The position numbers were made by a program, and so were the translations under genes. The notes beneath the pieces were generated by a model. The model saw only the letters and a program-made list of their open reading frames with translations, was not told where the DNA came from and made no database searches. This document shows positions 45,690-55,003 of a DNA stretch of 64,000 nt, one piece after another; the first letter of the stretch is position 1, and the number at the start of each line of letters is the position of its first letter. The stretch spans positions 1 to 64,000 of the forward strand of contig NZ_JAJFNK010000014.1 in NCBI RefSeq assembly GCF_021739485.1. Reading direction: 5' to 3'. This DNA comes from Alicyclobacillus tolerans (GTDB lineage Bacteria; Bacillota; Bacilli; Alicyclobacillales; Alicyclobacillaceae).

Positions 45690-46435
45690 ATCGCATTCCG
45701 AGCTTTCTTCGCAATGTCCGGCGTATTGGAAATGACGATGTCGGCTCCATACCGAATGGATTCCTTGATGGCAGCGGGATCGTCCACGGTCCACAGACTG
45801 ACGCGCAAGCCGTAATCGTGACAAGCCGCGATGAGGTCGGGTGTCGCGTAACGGTAGTCGAGGTTAGCGGAGTACGCCTTCATATCCAAGGCGGTTTTCC
45901 ACGGTTTTTCAGGCCGGTTCTCGAAGAGCAGCCCAATTTCGGCATGCGGGTGCTTGGCTTTGAGGTACGCCATGGCCGGATGATAAAAGGAAGAAAACAC
46001 GACGCGGTTGCCAACTGGGTGTTTCGCCGCAACAGATACGGCCGTATCGACGAGCTCCCGCCAATTGTCGTTGTAGACCTTGACCTCGATGTTGAAAAAA
46101 CCGTTTGGACAGAGCCGGTGTGCATCATTTAACACCTCCTGCAAAGTGGGGATGGACTGCCACCCCACATCCGGGCGGTCTTTGAACCGCTTTGCCGCAT
46201 TCAGTAGGCGAATTTGCGCGAACGTCAAACGGTCAACCCGGCCCGTTCCATCCGTGGTTCGATCGACAGTCGAGTCGTGGATGACGATGGGCACGCCGTC
46301 TTTCGTCAACTGAACATCAAACTCCAACCCGTCCACGGCCAGTTCCATCGCCTTCGTCATAGCGAGCAGGGTATTTTCTGGATACTTTGCACTCCAACCG
46401 CGATGAGCCAACAACCACGTGGAACGCTTCAACAA
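45656..46435 (-). CDS. glycerophosphodiester phosphodiesterase
   Basis: 259 aa GDPD-family enzyme: hydrolyses glycerophosphodiesters to glycerol-3-phosphate and an alcohol. Motifs LLAHRGWSAKYPENT near residue 9, DGLEFDVQLTKDG and IVIHDSTVDRTTDGTG are complete, including the metal-binding His/Glu/Asp set. No signal peptide, so cytoplasmic (UgpQ type). The gene tail overlaps the convergent glycosyltransferase. Confidence 0.91.
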   Translation of the reverse strand: MLKRSTWLLAHRGWSAKYPENTLLAMTKAMELAVDGLEFDVQLTKDGVPIVIHDSTVDRTTDGTGRVDRLTFAQIRLLNAAKRFKDRPDVGWQSIPTLQEVLNDAHRLCPNGFFNIEVKVYNDNWRELVDTAVSVAAKHPVGNRVVFSSFYHPAMAYLKAKHPHAEIGLLFENRPEKPWKTALDMKAYSANLDYRYATPDLIAACHDYGLRVSLWTVDDPAAIKESIRYGADIVISNTPDIAKKARNAIYDLFRNSLSE

Positions 46436-46704
46436 CTCTCTCCCCTGTCGTAGGAATTCACTGCATTTCAGTTCAAGTCAGTGCCCTTGGAAGCTTTTCG
46501 TTTTGGAGCTTTTCGTTTTGGAGCTTTTCATTTCAGTGTATTGCATTTCCGGGTACAGTGTACGTTGCTGCACGTCATCCCCTTGGGATAGACTAGGTAC
46601 GGTGCAACAGCGAACTGGTTAAAGGCGAGGTTGTCCTATCGGAGGTTCGTCTATCCTTGTATAATCGATTTGGGCAGTACTAAACGCATGCAAACTAAGG
46701 GCGG
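46436..46704. other. intergenic region with short tandem repeat
   Basis: Contains the GDPD promoter (left) and that of the membrane mannosyltransferase-like gene (right). Around 46490-46530 a 15-base unit TTTTGGAGCTTTTCG recurs two to three times; no function is apparent. Confidence 0.4.
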
Positions 46705-47820
46705 GTGTACTTGAAGTCAAAGTCCCAAGTTGTCCTGTTGCCAATACTACTTCACTACTTGATTCTCTTTCTCTCGGTTTCTAAAGGAACACCAGATGTG
46801 CCCGGACACTATGTTCACATTACCGGTACATGGTTGGACCATTTTCTACAGTTCGATTCGGTTTGGTACGCGTTAATAGGCAAATACGGATATGCGATTC
46901 ATCATCATGCCGATTCTGTTTTCCGGATTCTCGACTTTCCGCTGCCTGTGCCATTCCAGGCCGTTTCGGCATTTTTCCCGCTTCTACCATTTCTGTCTCA
47001 TATGTTGAGCCCGATTGGAAGCCTGATTCTTACAAACGCATTGTTCGTATGCGAAGTATTTCTGCTCGATAGTTGGCTGCGACACAACCACTTAAAGTCG
47101 TTTTGGGCGCTGTTGTTGTTTTGCGTGAATCCTGCCGGAGTTTTCGAATCAGCCTTGTACCCAGAACCTTACTTAGTATTTTTCGGACTGCTCGTTCTTC
47201 TGTTTTCGGAAACCAAGAACCGCTATTGGTTGCTCAGTCTGGTTTCCGGTTTCGGGATGTCCATGGTTACAGGTTTGGGCATTTTATCTGGAATCCTGTC
47301 TTTGAATTTCTTTGCGAGAAAGGAATGGGGTAAAGGCATTTTATATTCGATCTCGGTACTGCTTGGATGGTTTGTTTTTGCAGGCGTTATGGTTAGGTAC
47401 AAAAAACCCCCGTTGTTGTTTTTGCACGCGCAGCGTGTATGGGATCGCACCTGGACATTCCCGTTCGTTCCTTGGGTGAAACAACTGTTTGACCACTCTG
47501 CGCTTGGTGGTGCAATTTTTTTCTACTTGGCCATCTATATCGCAGGATTTCTTGTCGTCGTCTTTCAAATGCGCAAAAATTTTGCATTTGGTACATACGT
47601 TTGGATCGTTGTGTACACGCTGTTTACCTTGTCGACACAAGCCCCAAGAATCCCGGTTTTCAGTGAGCTCCGCTACATTAGTGCCGTATTTCCTCTGTAC
47701 AGCATTCAGTGGTTCTATTCAAAACCAGGCAAGTGGTTAGCATGGCTCATTAGCGCGTTGTTTGTCGCAGCATTTGTGCTAGGTGCGGATGCGTTTTCGC
47801 ATGGTCTGCCCTATGAATAG
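46705..47820 (+). CDS. PIG-V-like GT-C membrane glycosyltransferase
   Basis: 371 aa, roughly nine to ten hydrophobic helices. The first extracytoplasmic loop carries FLQFDSVWYALIGKYGY, the WD/FD-x-x-x-Y-x-x-I-x-x-x-G-Y pattern of PIG-V and other GT-C mannosyltransferases in which the Asp is catalytic; CVNPAGVFESALYPEPY in a later loop matches the NP..F....Y.E segment of that group. It would use a lipid-linked sugar donor on the outer face. Start at GTG 46705 or TTG 46711, both close to AAGGGCGG. AT-richer codon use than neighbours, as common for membrane proteins. Confidence 0.72.
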   Translation: MYLKSKSQVVLLPILLHYLILFLSVSKGTPDVPGHYVHITGTWLDHFLQFDSVWYALIGKYGYAIHHHADSVFRILDFPLPVPFQAVSAFFPLLPFLSHMLSPIGSLILTNALFVCEVFLLDSWLRHNHLKSFWALLLFCVNPAGVFESALYPEPYLVFFGLLVLLFSETKNRYWLLSLVSGFGMSMVTGLGILSGILSLNFFARKEWGKGILYSISVLLGWFVFAGVMVRYKKPPLLFLHAQRVWDRTWTFPFVPWVKQLFDHSALGGAIFFYLAIYIAGFLVVVFQMRKNFAFGTYVWIVVYTLFTLSTQAPRIPVFSELRYISAVFPLYSIQWFYSKPGKWLAWLISALFVAAFVLGADAFSHGLPYE

Positions 47821-47918
47821 CCGCCATCTCAAGACGCCTAAAAGTTGATGGCACACCGCCCGCGCACTGGTTATACCTTCAGTGGTGAGACATTCAAAGT
47901 GGTTATCCACAAACAAAG

Positions 47919-47957
47919 GGGCTGTCTCAAGCAGATTATACGGCTCTGGGACAGCCC
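47919..47957. terminator. hairpin between convergent genes
   Basis: GGGCTGTC (47919-47926) pairs with GACAGCCC (47950-47957). Lies between the membrane protein and the convergent NifX-like gene; A-rich sequence to the left gives a T-run for minus-strand transcription. Confidence 0.5.
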
Positions 47958-48042
47958 GTTCTCGAACCTGACGTCTCCGTCTCAGTTCCTTATCGTCTTC
48001 CTGCTGTTCATGCAGGCTAAAAATACGTAAGGTGAGACTTGT

Positions 48043-48432
48043 TCAGTGATGATGGTGACCGTGATGGTGATGGGATGCTAACCGTTCTTCAGAAATTTCC
48101 ACTGAGTAACTTCTAGACGCGGTTTCCTCACCGTTCTTCCATAGGTCATCCCAGGTCGTTTCCGAAGGGACGTCCCAGAATCGAAGTTGATTTTGCTGAG
48201 CAACCTTGTACGAATGTGCGCAAAATGTTTCGGGTGGATTGACCACAACATCCACTTTTTGACGCATGATTTCTTGCAATGCGACAATCCTTCGAGCTTG
48301 TGTAGCTGAAACAGCTGGGTTCGCGACTTCCAGTTCCTCCCCGCTCTCCGTATCGCGAATACGGATGACAGGACCTCCGACGAGTGGCTTTACAGTCTTT
48401 CCGTCCGTTCCAACGATAGCGGCTATCTTCAT
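48043..48432 (-). CDS. NifX/NifB-like domain protein with natural His tail
   Basis: 129 aa. Residues 1-95 resemble the dinitrogenase iron-molybdenum cofactor biosynthesis (NifX/MTH1175-like) fold: KIAAIVGTDGKTVKPLVGG and the nucleotide-like end VDVVVNPPETFCAHSY with one Cys. The C-terminus is ASHHHHGHHHH, eight His in nine residues, which would bind Ni, Zn or Co. No nif genes are near. ATG at 48432 with a GGGG stretch upstream. Possibly a metal carrier; function not established. Confidence 0.68.
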   Translation of the reverse strand: MKIAAIVGTDGKTVKPLVGGPVIRIRDTESGEELEVANPAVSATQARRIVALQEIMRQKVDVVVNPPETFCAHSYKVAQQNQLRFWDVPSETTWDDLWKNGEETASRSYSVEISEERLASHHHHGHHHH

Positions 48433-48585
48433 GAAAACACACCCCTTTTACCTAGGTTGGATTCGTTTTTAATGGGCCCTTCGAAACTGCGTTGTAGTTA
48501 ATACTATCTCTGTTCGTAGATTTAAAAAGGTCCTATGGGACTATCCTTTGCCCGTTAACACGACGCTCACATCCGTGATATTCTA

Positions 48586-49137
48586 ACCTGGCGTACAAAG
48601 TCCGTTTCATCGCAACTGTACCCGACTCACTTCATCAACCCGCCACATCTTATTCCTCTGGTCGAAGTGGTTCCAAACGCGACAACGGACCGCCGCTTTG
48701 TTGACAGGGTGATGGCTGAATTGTACGACTGCAGTTTTCAACCCATCGTTCTCAATAAAGAGGCACCTGGCTTTGTCGCCAACCGGTTACAGGGCGCTCT
48801 GTTCCGGGAAGTTCTGAACATTCTCGAGCAGGGTATCGCTGACCCCGAAGCCATCGATACCGCAGTTAAAATGGGTGTAGGATTTCGCTGGGCCGTGACG
48901 GGACCTTTAGAAACGGCTGACTTCGGGGGATTAGATACTTTCGCGCTCGCCGCAGCGAGTCTTGTACCTCATCTGGGCACAACGACACCCGTTGCAGTGC
49001 TTCAAGAAAAGGCTCAGGCAGGTCATTTAGGCGTCAAAAGCGGAAAAGGATTTTACGATTATACGGGCGTGGATACAGCCGAGCTAACGGAGCAACGCGA
49101 TCGACAACTCATCCGCTTAAAATCTCTAAAGTCCTAA
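48586..49137 (+). pseudogene. 3-hydroxyacyl-CoA dehydrogenase remnant (N-terminal domain lost)
   Basis: The frame holds THFINPPHLIPLVEVVPN, the join between the NAD domain and C-terminal domain of 3-hydroxyacyl-CoA dehydrogenases, then a full C-terminal domain (NKEAPGFVANRLQGALFREV, GVGFRWAVTGPLETADFGGLD, GKGFYDYTG). The Rossmann domain with its GxGxxG motif is absent upstream: the preceding ~150 bases have no matching content and no start codon with a ribosome site. A GTG at 48667 gives 156 aa but cuts into the motif. Best read as a decayed gene; the left border is approximate. Confidence 0.72.
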
Positions 49138-49200
49138 AACTGCCCCAGTCGAATCCTATCCTGGTTGTCGTCACACTTAAGACGTTGCGCATGTGCTGTC

Positions 49201-50136
49201 TTAGGCTTTTGCCAACGCCCTGGCCAATACGGATACATATTCTGCTGCAGCTCTTTTGCTGATGTCTGCATCCGGGATGGTCAATTCAAAGCCGTGGAAG
49301 CACCCCGGATAAAGATGAAACTCCACCGGGACGCCCGCCTGCTGCAGACGCGTCACGTAATCCATTGTCTCGTCTCGGAATGCATCCAGTTCTCCGACAC
49401 ATATGTAGGCTGGCGGAAGACCCGAGAGGTCCTTGGCTCTCGATGCCGCAGCGTAGGGGGAAACATTGTCTTTGGCTTCTTCACCGAGGTACATTTTCCA
49501 TGCGGCAGCGTTCGCGTCTCGATTCCACACGCGGTTATCGGTAATTTCGCGGCTGGAAGGCGTCACATTCCGATCGTCGATCATCGGATAAAGCGGCATT
49601 TGAAAACACACATGCGGTCCACCGCGATCCCGGGCCAACAGCGCCAGCCCAGCCGTTAACCCACCCCCAGCGCTCGAACCGGCAATTGCAATGCGTGTAT
49701 CGTCGACGCCAAGCTCGTTGGCAGATTCGGCGAGCCACTTGAGTGCGGCATAGCAATCCTCCATCGGTGCCGGGAATGGATGCTCAGGTGCAAGTCGGTA
49801 CTCTACGGAAACCACCAGACAGTTTGCCGTTTCAACAAAACGCTGGCATAGCCCGTCGTCTTGTTGATAGCTGCCCAGAATGTACCCCCCGCCGTGAATC
49901 CAAAGAACGGCGGGCAGCAAACCGTTTCTTTCAACCGGCTCAAAGATTCTTACCAAGACACCTGGTGCGTCATTCGATCCGGCGATTTGCCGGGTTGAAA
50001 TGGATACGCGTTCCGATCTCGGTGCCGGTTCCAACTGTGCGCTGTCTCGCAGCGCGGTCAAGTCCGTAAAGTCCACGGCTGGGGTTTTCGCAAAAACTGC
50101 CTTCAAATCTGGGTGAATCTTCTTGTCCATGTCCAT
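49201..50136 (-). CDS. HSL-family esterase/lipase
   Basis: 311 aa from the ATG at 50136 with GGGAGGCGG upstream; an upstream in-frame start adds 26 residues without a site. Hormone-sensitive-lipase-type motifs: oxyanion WIHGGGYILGS near residue 85, nucleophile IAGSSAGGGL near 155, Asp in CVGELDAFRDE and His in PGCFHGFE. Cytoplasmic carboxylesterase for short acyl esters. Same strand as the acyl-CoA dehydrogenase and ligase genes upstream. Confidence 0.9.
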   Translation of the reverse strand: MDMDKKIHPDLKAVFAKTPAVDFTDLTALRDSAQLEPAPRSERVSISTRQIAGSNDAPGVLVRIFEPVERNGLLPAVLWIHGGGYILGSYQQDDGLCQRFVETANCLVVSVEYRLAPEHPFPAPMEDCYAALKWLAESANELGVDDTRIAIAGSSAGGGLTAGLALLARDRGGPHVCFQMPLYPMIDDRNVTPSSREITDNRVWNRDANAAAWKMYLGEEAKDNVSPYAAASRAKDLSGLPPAYICVGELDAFRDETMDYVTRLQQAGVPVEFHLYPGCFHGFELTIPDADISKRAAAEYVSVLARALAKA

Positions 50137-50246
50137 GAAAACCGCCTCCCGAAACTGCGCATCATCGATTATTGTACGCATCAGGCGAGTCAAAGGACAA
50201 CGTGGGTAAACCACTTTCGTTTTTACATGGCCAATGGTTCTTTGGG

Positions 50247-51395
50247 TTAGCTGTATTCTTTGCGCAGCTGTGCGGCGATGATGTTTTTCTGAATTTCCGA
50301 GGTCCCTTCGTAGATGCGGGTGATGCGCGCATCGCGATAGAACCGTTCAATCGGGTAGTCCGCAATGTAACCAACGCCGCCGTGGATCTGAACCGCCTTG
50401 TCTGCGACGCGGTTGTATACTTCAGAACCGTAGAGTTTGAGCATGGCCGCCTCTTTGATGACCTTTTGGCCTTGATCGGACATCCACGCCACGCGGTACG
50501 TCATCCAACGCAGCGTCTCAATTTCCAACGCCATGTCTGCAAGGTAGTGCTGGATAATCTGCTGGTCAAAAATTGGCTTCCCAAACTGTTCCCGTTCTAG
50601 TGCGTAACGCGCGGATCGGTCTAATAGGTACTGGCAAGAACCCAGAGACCGCGCTGCCAGACCCGCGCGACCGTTCGCAAGGATTTTCAACGCGTTCACA
50701 TAGCCTTGTCCGACTTCGCCAAGTACGTTCTCCTCGGGCACTTCCATGTCCTCAAAGTAAAGCTGCGCTGTATGCGAACCGTGAAGACCCATCTTCTTTT
50801 CGATGCTGCCGACGTGAAAACCGGGGAAATCGCGATCGACGATAAACGAAGTAATCCCTTTGGCACCCTGGCTTGGGTCTGTGACTGCCATCACCGTGAA
50901 CACCTTGGCGTATGGAGCGTTCGTGATGTATATTTTTTGACCGTTGAGGATGTACCTGTCACCTTTTTTCACCGCCGTCGTTTTGAGAGCCGCCGCATTG
51001 GAGCCGGCCTGCGGTTCGGTCAGCGCAAAGGCCCCAATCCACTCTCCGGTGGCCATCTTCGGGAGGTACCTCTGCTTTTGTTCCTCTTTGGCCAGTTCCA
51101 CAATCCCGACCGATCCAATGCCGTTGTGAGCCCCGAGAATCGTGGTGTATCCGTTGATGGTCTTCCCCATCTCTTCAAACAATGCGCACTTGCCGAGCAT
51201 GGAAAGCCCCATTCCACCGTACTCTTCCGGGATGCTGAGCCCAAACAAACCCAATTCTTTAGACTTTTCCAACAGCGAGTCCGGCACGTGGTCTTCCTCT
51301 TCGATTTGCATGGCCAGAGGTTCCACTTCGTTTGAGATAAAATCGCGGATGACTTGCTTCATCTGCAACAGTTCTTCCGGCAATTGAAAGTCCAT
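50247..51395 (-). CDS. acyl-CoA dehydrogenase 5
   Basis: 382 aa, short/medium-chain type. FALTEPQAGSNAAALKTTA, QIHGGVGYIADYPIERFYRD and TRIYEGTSEIQKNIIA with the catalytic Glu present, unlike dehydrogenases 1 and 3 of the IclR operon. ATG at 51395 after AGGGGAG. Likely the beta-oxidation dehydrogenase for the acyl-CoA made by the adjacent ligase. Confidence 0.93.
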   Translation of the reverse strand: MDFQLPEELLQMKQVIRDFISNEVEPLAMQIEEEDHVPDSLLEKSKELGLFGLSIPEEYGGMGLSMLGKCALFEEMGKTINGYTTILGAHNGIGSVGIVELAKEEQKQRYLPKMATGEWIGAFALTEPQAGSNAAALKTTAVKKGDRYILNGQKIYITNAPYAKVFTVMAVTDPSQGAKGITSFIVDRDFPGFHVGSIEKKMGLHGSHTAQLYFEDMEVPEENVLGEVGQGYVNALKILANGRAGLAARSLGSCQYLLDRSARYALEREQFGKPIFDQQIIQHYLADMALEIETLRWMTYRVAWMSDQGQKVIKEAAMLKLYGSEVYNRVADKAVQIHGGVGYIADYPIERFYRDARITRIYEGTSEIQKNIIAAQLRKEYS

Positions 51396-51488
51396 GTTCA
51401 ATCTCCCCTTGTGCTTGATTGTGCTTGTTGTCGCGCGCCCAATCCGCCCCACACTGCAGATGCTTGACGCAATTCGGTGCCGCGCTGG

Positions 51489-53180
51489 TTACGAACTCTG
51501 CGCGCGCTTCAGCTTTTCGGCTTCTTGCTCTTGCAGCTTCCTCCAGAGCACCTTGCCGCTGCCGGACATGGGCAGCGACTCGACGAGTTCTACGCGCCGA
51601 GGGTACTTGTAGGCTGCCATGTGCTGCTTGGACCAATCGATAATTTCCTCTTCCGTCACCTGGCCCCGCGCGGCATCGTTCAGGACGACGAACGCCTTCA
51701 CCGTCTCGCCCCTGCGCTCATCCGGCACGGCGATGACGCATACCTGCTGAATGGCTGGGTGTTTGTGCAACACCGACTCGACCTCGACCGGCCAGACCTT
51801 GAAACCGGATGCGTTGATCATGCGTTTAACGCGATCGACGATGTAGAAATACCCTTCTTCGTCCACCCGGCCGATGTCTCCGGTCCGCAAAAACACCTTC
51901 CCGTCCAGTTCTACGAATGCCCGATCGTTGTCTCCCGGCCGCTGCCAGTAACCTTTCATCACCTGCGGGCCATTCACGACGATTTCCCCGTCTTCGCCTG
52001 GAGTAAGCTCCTTGAGCGTATCCGCGTGAACGACGCGTGCGTCTACACCGAACACGGGGATGCCCGCACACTGGTCCTTTGGGCGATCCGGTGGGTTGGA
52101 ATGGCTCGTGGAGATGGTTTCGCTCAACCCGTATCCTTCGATGTACGGGAGGCCTAAGGTGGCTTGGAACTTTTCGGCCACAGCCCGAGGGACCGGAGCT
52201 CCGCCCCCGCCCACCGAACACAGCGAACTCAAATCGTAGTCAGCCAAGTTTGGATGTGCAAGGAAGTCGATGACCATCGTCGCAATGAGCTTCCAGTGTG
52301 TCGCGCCCGTTCTTTGAATCAGTTGAGCGGCGGCATCGCGGTTCCAACGGGTCATGACAACGATCGTGGATCCCGTCTGAATCGGGGCATTCATACTGTG
52401 AACCATACCCGTAACGTGAAACAGCGGCAGCGTGCACAAGACGATGGAATCACTCGTCAAGTGCTGCCATACGGTGGCAGACATGGTGCCGGCCTGGACG
52501 GAAAAGTGAGTGTGGATGCAACCCTTAGGTTGGCCGGTTGTCCCGGACGTATAGGGCAACACGGCCATGTCCTCCGGACCTGTTTCGACGACGTGCGGCT
52601 TTAAACGCAAACCAATCGCTTCGTGCCAGTGTGTTGCTCCTTTCTGTCCCGCTAAGGAAATGCGGGGTAGGCGAACGACGTCGGGAGGGTCTGGCATCCC
52701 AGCGAAGTTCCCCTCTGCCTGATAATCTGAATAGGCGGCCACGATAACCTCTCGCACAATGCCCTCTTCCAAAAGCGGCGCGGCCTGAGCGTACAGTTCC
52801 TGCCCGGCGATCACCACATTGGCGCCGCTGTCCTGCATGAGAAACCGCAGTTCGTCGGTGACGTTCATGGGATTGACGGGCACAACGACACCGCCGCCCC
52901 ACAAGACCGCGTAAAATCCAACGATGTACTGAACGCTGTTTTGCATGTACAACGCGATCCGGTCGCCCTTTTTCATGCCGCATTGCTGCTGCAGATAGCC
53001 TGCAAGGGCTTCCACCTCATCCCGGAGTTGGCGAAAAGACAGCGTGAATCCGTAATAGTCAATCGCCGTCTTCTCCGGGTACCGGCGTGCGGTCACCCAA
53101 AGATTGTCATGCAGCGGAGTCTGTGGAACGGTCAGAGACTTTGGCAGCCCTTTGGGCCAAACCTGAAAATGGCGGTTCAT
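51489..53180 (-). CDS. AMP-forming acyl-CoA synthetase
   Basis: 563 aa ANL-superfamily ligase. P-loop-like LPYTSGTTGQPKGC near residue 180, VGGGGAPVPRAVAEKF, GYGLSETIS near 325, LRTGDIGRVDEEGYFYIVDRVKRMI near 435 and the adenylation Lys in MSGSGKVLWRK near the C-terminus. It activates a medium/long-chain or aryl acid. ATG at 53180 with AGGAGAGG upstream is preferred to a start 18 codons earlier. Divergent from the MarR regulator. Confidence 0.92.
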   Translation of the reverse strand: MNRHFQVWPKGLPKSLTVPQTPLHDNLWVTARRYPEKTAIDYYGFTLSFRQLRDEVEALAGYLQQQCGMKKGDRIALYMQNSVQYIVGFYAVLWGGGVVVPVNPMNVTDELRFLMQDSGANVVIAGQELYAQAAPLLEEGIVREVIVAAYSDYQAEGNFAGMPDPPDVVRLPRISLAGQKGATHWHEAIGLRLKPHVVETGPEDMAVLPYTSGTTGQPKGCIHTHFSVQAGTMSATVWQHLTSDSIVLCTLPLFHVTGMVHSMNAPIQTGSTIVVMTRWNRDAAAQLIQRTGATHWKLIATMVIDFLAHPNLADYDLSSLCSVGGGGAPVPRAVAEKFQATLGLPYIEGYGLSETISTSHSNPPDRPKDQCAGIPVFGVDARVVHADTLKELTPGEDGEIVVNGPQVMKGYWQRPGDNDRAFVELDGKVFLRTGDIGRVDEEGYFYIVDRVKRMINASGFKVWPVEVESVLHKHPAIQQVCVIAVPDERRGETVKAFVVLNDAARGQVTEEEIIDWSKQHMAAYKYPRRVELVESLPMSGSGKVLWRKLQEQEAEKLKRAQSS

Positions 53181-53472
53181 TTTTTGACCTCTCCTTTCTC
53201 GCGACAGCGCTTTCATAAAGATAGAGATGAGCATTTGGGTTACCCGGAATCTGAGTTAACTTTAAATTTGGGTTGCCCAATTTTGGTTGCCTGCATTGAA
53301 TTCGGGTTGCCCGCATTTCTGTATAAGAGAAAGAAAGGTGTGAAATACGTGATAGTTCCAACAAGTTGCATTATACATGTAAAATGCGTTTCGTCAATCC
53401 GTTGCATACTACATGTATAATAGTTTTGTAAAGCTAGGCGTTTCAGTTACGACTGCGTAAGGGGCTGCGGCT
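53181..53472. promoter_or_regulatory. acyl-CoA ligase / marR control region
   Basis: Two TACATGTA palindromes (53374-53381 and 53410-53417) lie 36 bases apart in AT-rich flanks just before the MarR gene, spaced and placed as MarR operators. Nearer the ligase gene are four degenerate copies of a GGGTTGCCC-like unit between about 53235 and 53320. Confidence 0.55.
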
Positions 53473-53952
53473 ATGGACTGCGAAAACGTGGATCGCGAAA
53501 AGGATTCGATTGATCGGATACAATCTGAGCTCAGCGAATGGATTCTTCACATCGAATCCGCCCGCCGCAAGGACCGCAAATTGGGGAAAGTCGATCGCTC
53601 CGCGACCCGTCTGCTCGGACAACTGATCGAAAGCGGGCCTATGAGCGCAGCGGCGTTGTCCGAAGTGTTTCAACTCGACCCTTCCACCGTAAGCCGACAG
53701 ACTTCAGCCTTAGTGGGCCGCGGACTGGTACAACGCGTCTCGGACCCGAAAGACGGCCGTGTCAGCCTGCTCGAAGTCACAGATGCGGGACGGGACGCAT
53801 TTATGGAGATGAGAGAGGCCCGCAGAAGCTTTTATACGGAACTTCTGCGAGGTTGGCCTGAAGAAGATAAATTGAAGTTTGGAAACTATCTCAGGAAACT
53901 GAACCAGGACACCGTAGACCTGCTCAAATCTGCAGCAAAGCCTTCGAAATGA
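53473..53952 (+). CDS. MarR-family transcriptional regulator
   Basis: 159 aa with the winged helix at about residues 45-130: MSAAALSEVFQLDPSTVSRQTSALVGRGLVQR, then DPKDGRVSLLEVTDAG as the wing. ATG at 53473. Divergent from the ligase/dehydrogenase/esterase genes and presumably their repressor, with acyl-CoA or free acid as effector (inference). Confidence 0.9.
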   Translation: MDCENVDREKDSIDRIQSELSEWILHIESARRKDRKLGKVDRSATRLLGQLIESGPMSAAALSEVFQLDPSTVSRQTSALVGRGLVQRVSDPKDGRVSLLEVTDAGRDAFMEMREARRSFYTELLRGWPEEDKLKFGNYLRKLNQDTVDLLKSAAKPSK

Positions 53953-54008
53953 AAGTGAACCCCCTTACGTTCCCTTTGCTTCAACAAGGACGGATTCACG
54001 CACGATAC

Positions 54009-54890
54009 TCAATCTTTCAAAGCCAAGTTGGCCATTTTCATGATGCTCTCAAAACTCATTGCGCCGCCGATGAAGCGAGCGGGATGAACAAAAATGGCGT
54101 CTTCAATTCCAATCGCCCGCCCAAGTTCATCATCGCGAAGCCCTGCCCAAGACTCCGGTAAATTCTTTCTTGCCTCAAAGCTAGACGGCTCCTTTTTCAC
54201 GGTTTGAATCCGATAGCCGCGATGTTTGTCCGGGAAAACCACAAATAACACTTCCTCTTCACGGTCCAAAGAAAGTAGGGTTTCCAGCCAAGGGCATCCC
54301 TTGTCGAGGACAAGAACACGTGGGTCTGCTCGATGCTCAAATGCCTTTTTGACAAAATCGCGAGCGCGAAACTGATGAAGGCGTCCGTTCAAGTAGTTCA
54401 AGAAAATCGTCTTAACCATGTCTGCAGAACGGTTAAATGCCGCATCTTCATCTTCATCGCTGTCAAACGGTGGATTAAAACCATCTACGATTGTAGGTAA
54501 GGAAATCAACGGAAGCGAGGTTTCTACATTGACCCCGTTATCCACCGCGTCTATTCCTTGAAAGAACAGTTCATCCATATCCTGATGAACTTTCAAACGC
54601 TCATCGTCCGTAAGGAATGAAGCTAATTTTTGAAGCAGCTTCAACCCGTAGTCTCGCCAAACCAACCCCGCAGCTGCATAGGGTACGCCGTTCTCTCGAT
54701 AGGGCTTGTCTGTAAAATGGTGATCGAGTGCCCCGCCCCCAACATCAAATACGATGTCTTGTTTGCCGAGAAGCTCGTCATCCCGTGTTCTAGTCAGAGT
54801 ATAATCGCCAAACAAAAGAACCAAAATCACAAAAGCGACGACGTCATCGCAGTGAAAACTTCCATTGTGCGTGCCAAACTTAATTTTCAA
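54009..54890 (-). CDS. MYG1/UPF0160 family metal-dependent hydrolase
   Basis: 293 aa. KFGTHNGSFHCDDVVAFVIL at the N-terminus, DVGGGALDHHFTD near residue 50 and ALVWRDYG match the MYG1 group, a branch of DHH/DHHA1-like phosphoesterases; eukaryotic MYG1 is reported as a 3'-5' RNA exonuclease. The His-Asp-His metal ligands are present. TTG at 54890 with GAGGAGAG upstream. Isolated gene, role in bacteria unclear. Confidence 0.85.
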   Translation of the reverse strand: MKIKFGTHNGSFHCDDVVAFVILVLLFGDYTLTRTRDDELLGKQDIVFDVGGGALDHHFTDKPYRENGVPYAAAGLVWRDYGLKLLQKLASFLTDDERLKVHQDMDELFFQGIDAVDNGVNVETSLPLISLPTIVDGFNPPFDSDEDEDAAFNRSADMVKTIFLNYLNGRLHQFRARDFVKKAFEHRADPRVLVLDKGCPWLETLLSLDREEEVLFVVFPDKHRGYRIQTVKKEPSSFEARKNLPESWAGLRDDELGRAIGIEDAIFVHPARFIGGAMSFESIMKMANLALKD

Positions 54891-55003
54891 GCTGCATCTC
54901 TCCTCTGGAACCGTTTAAGAATGGCTTGTATTTTATCGTCCACTTGCCGCCCGTTTTTGATGTGAATTTCTTATTTTGTATAATGTGTTCTGAGGTGACG
55001 AAA

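Noticed and set aside
47919..47957. IS end or inverted terminal repeat
   Set aside because: No transposase, no second copy in the window and no target-site duplication; a terminator hairpin explains it better.
48043..48069. Histidine run as a cloning-vector tag
   Set aside because: The run is HHHHGHHHH with mixed codons, inside a chromosomal gene with native flanks, so it is natural.
48667..49137. The 3-hydroxyacyl-CoA dehydrogenase fragment as a functional short gene
   Set aside because: The GTG at 48667 cuts into the conserved hinge motif and lacks a ribosome site; the NAD-binding domain is absent.
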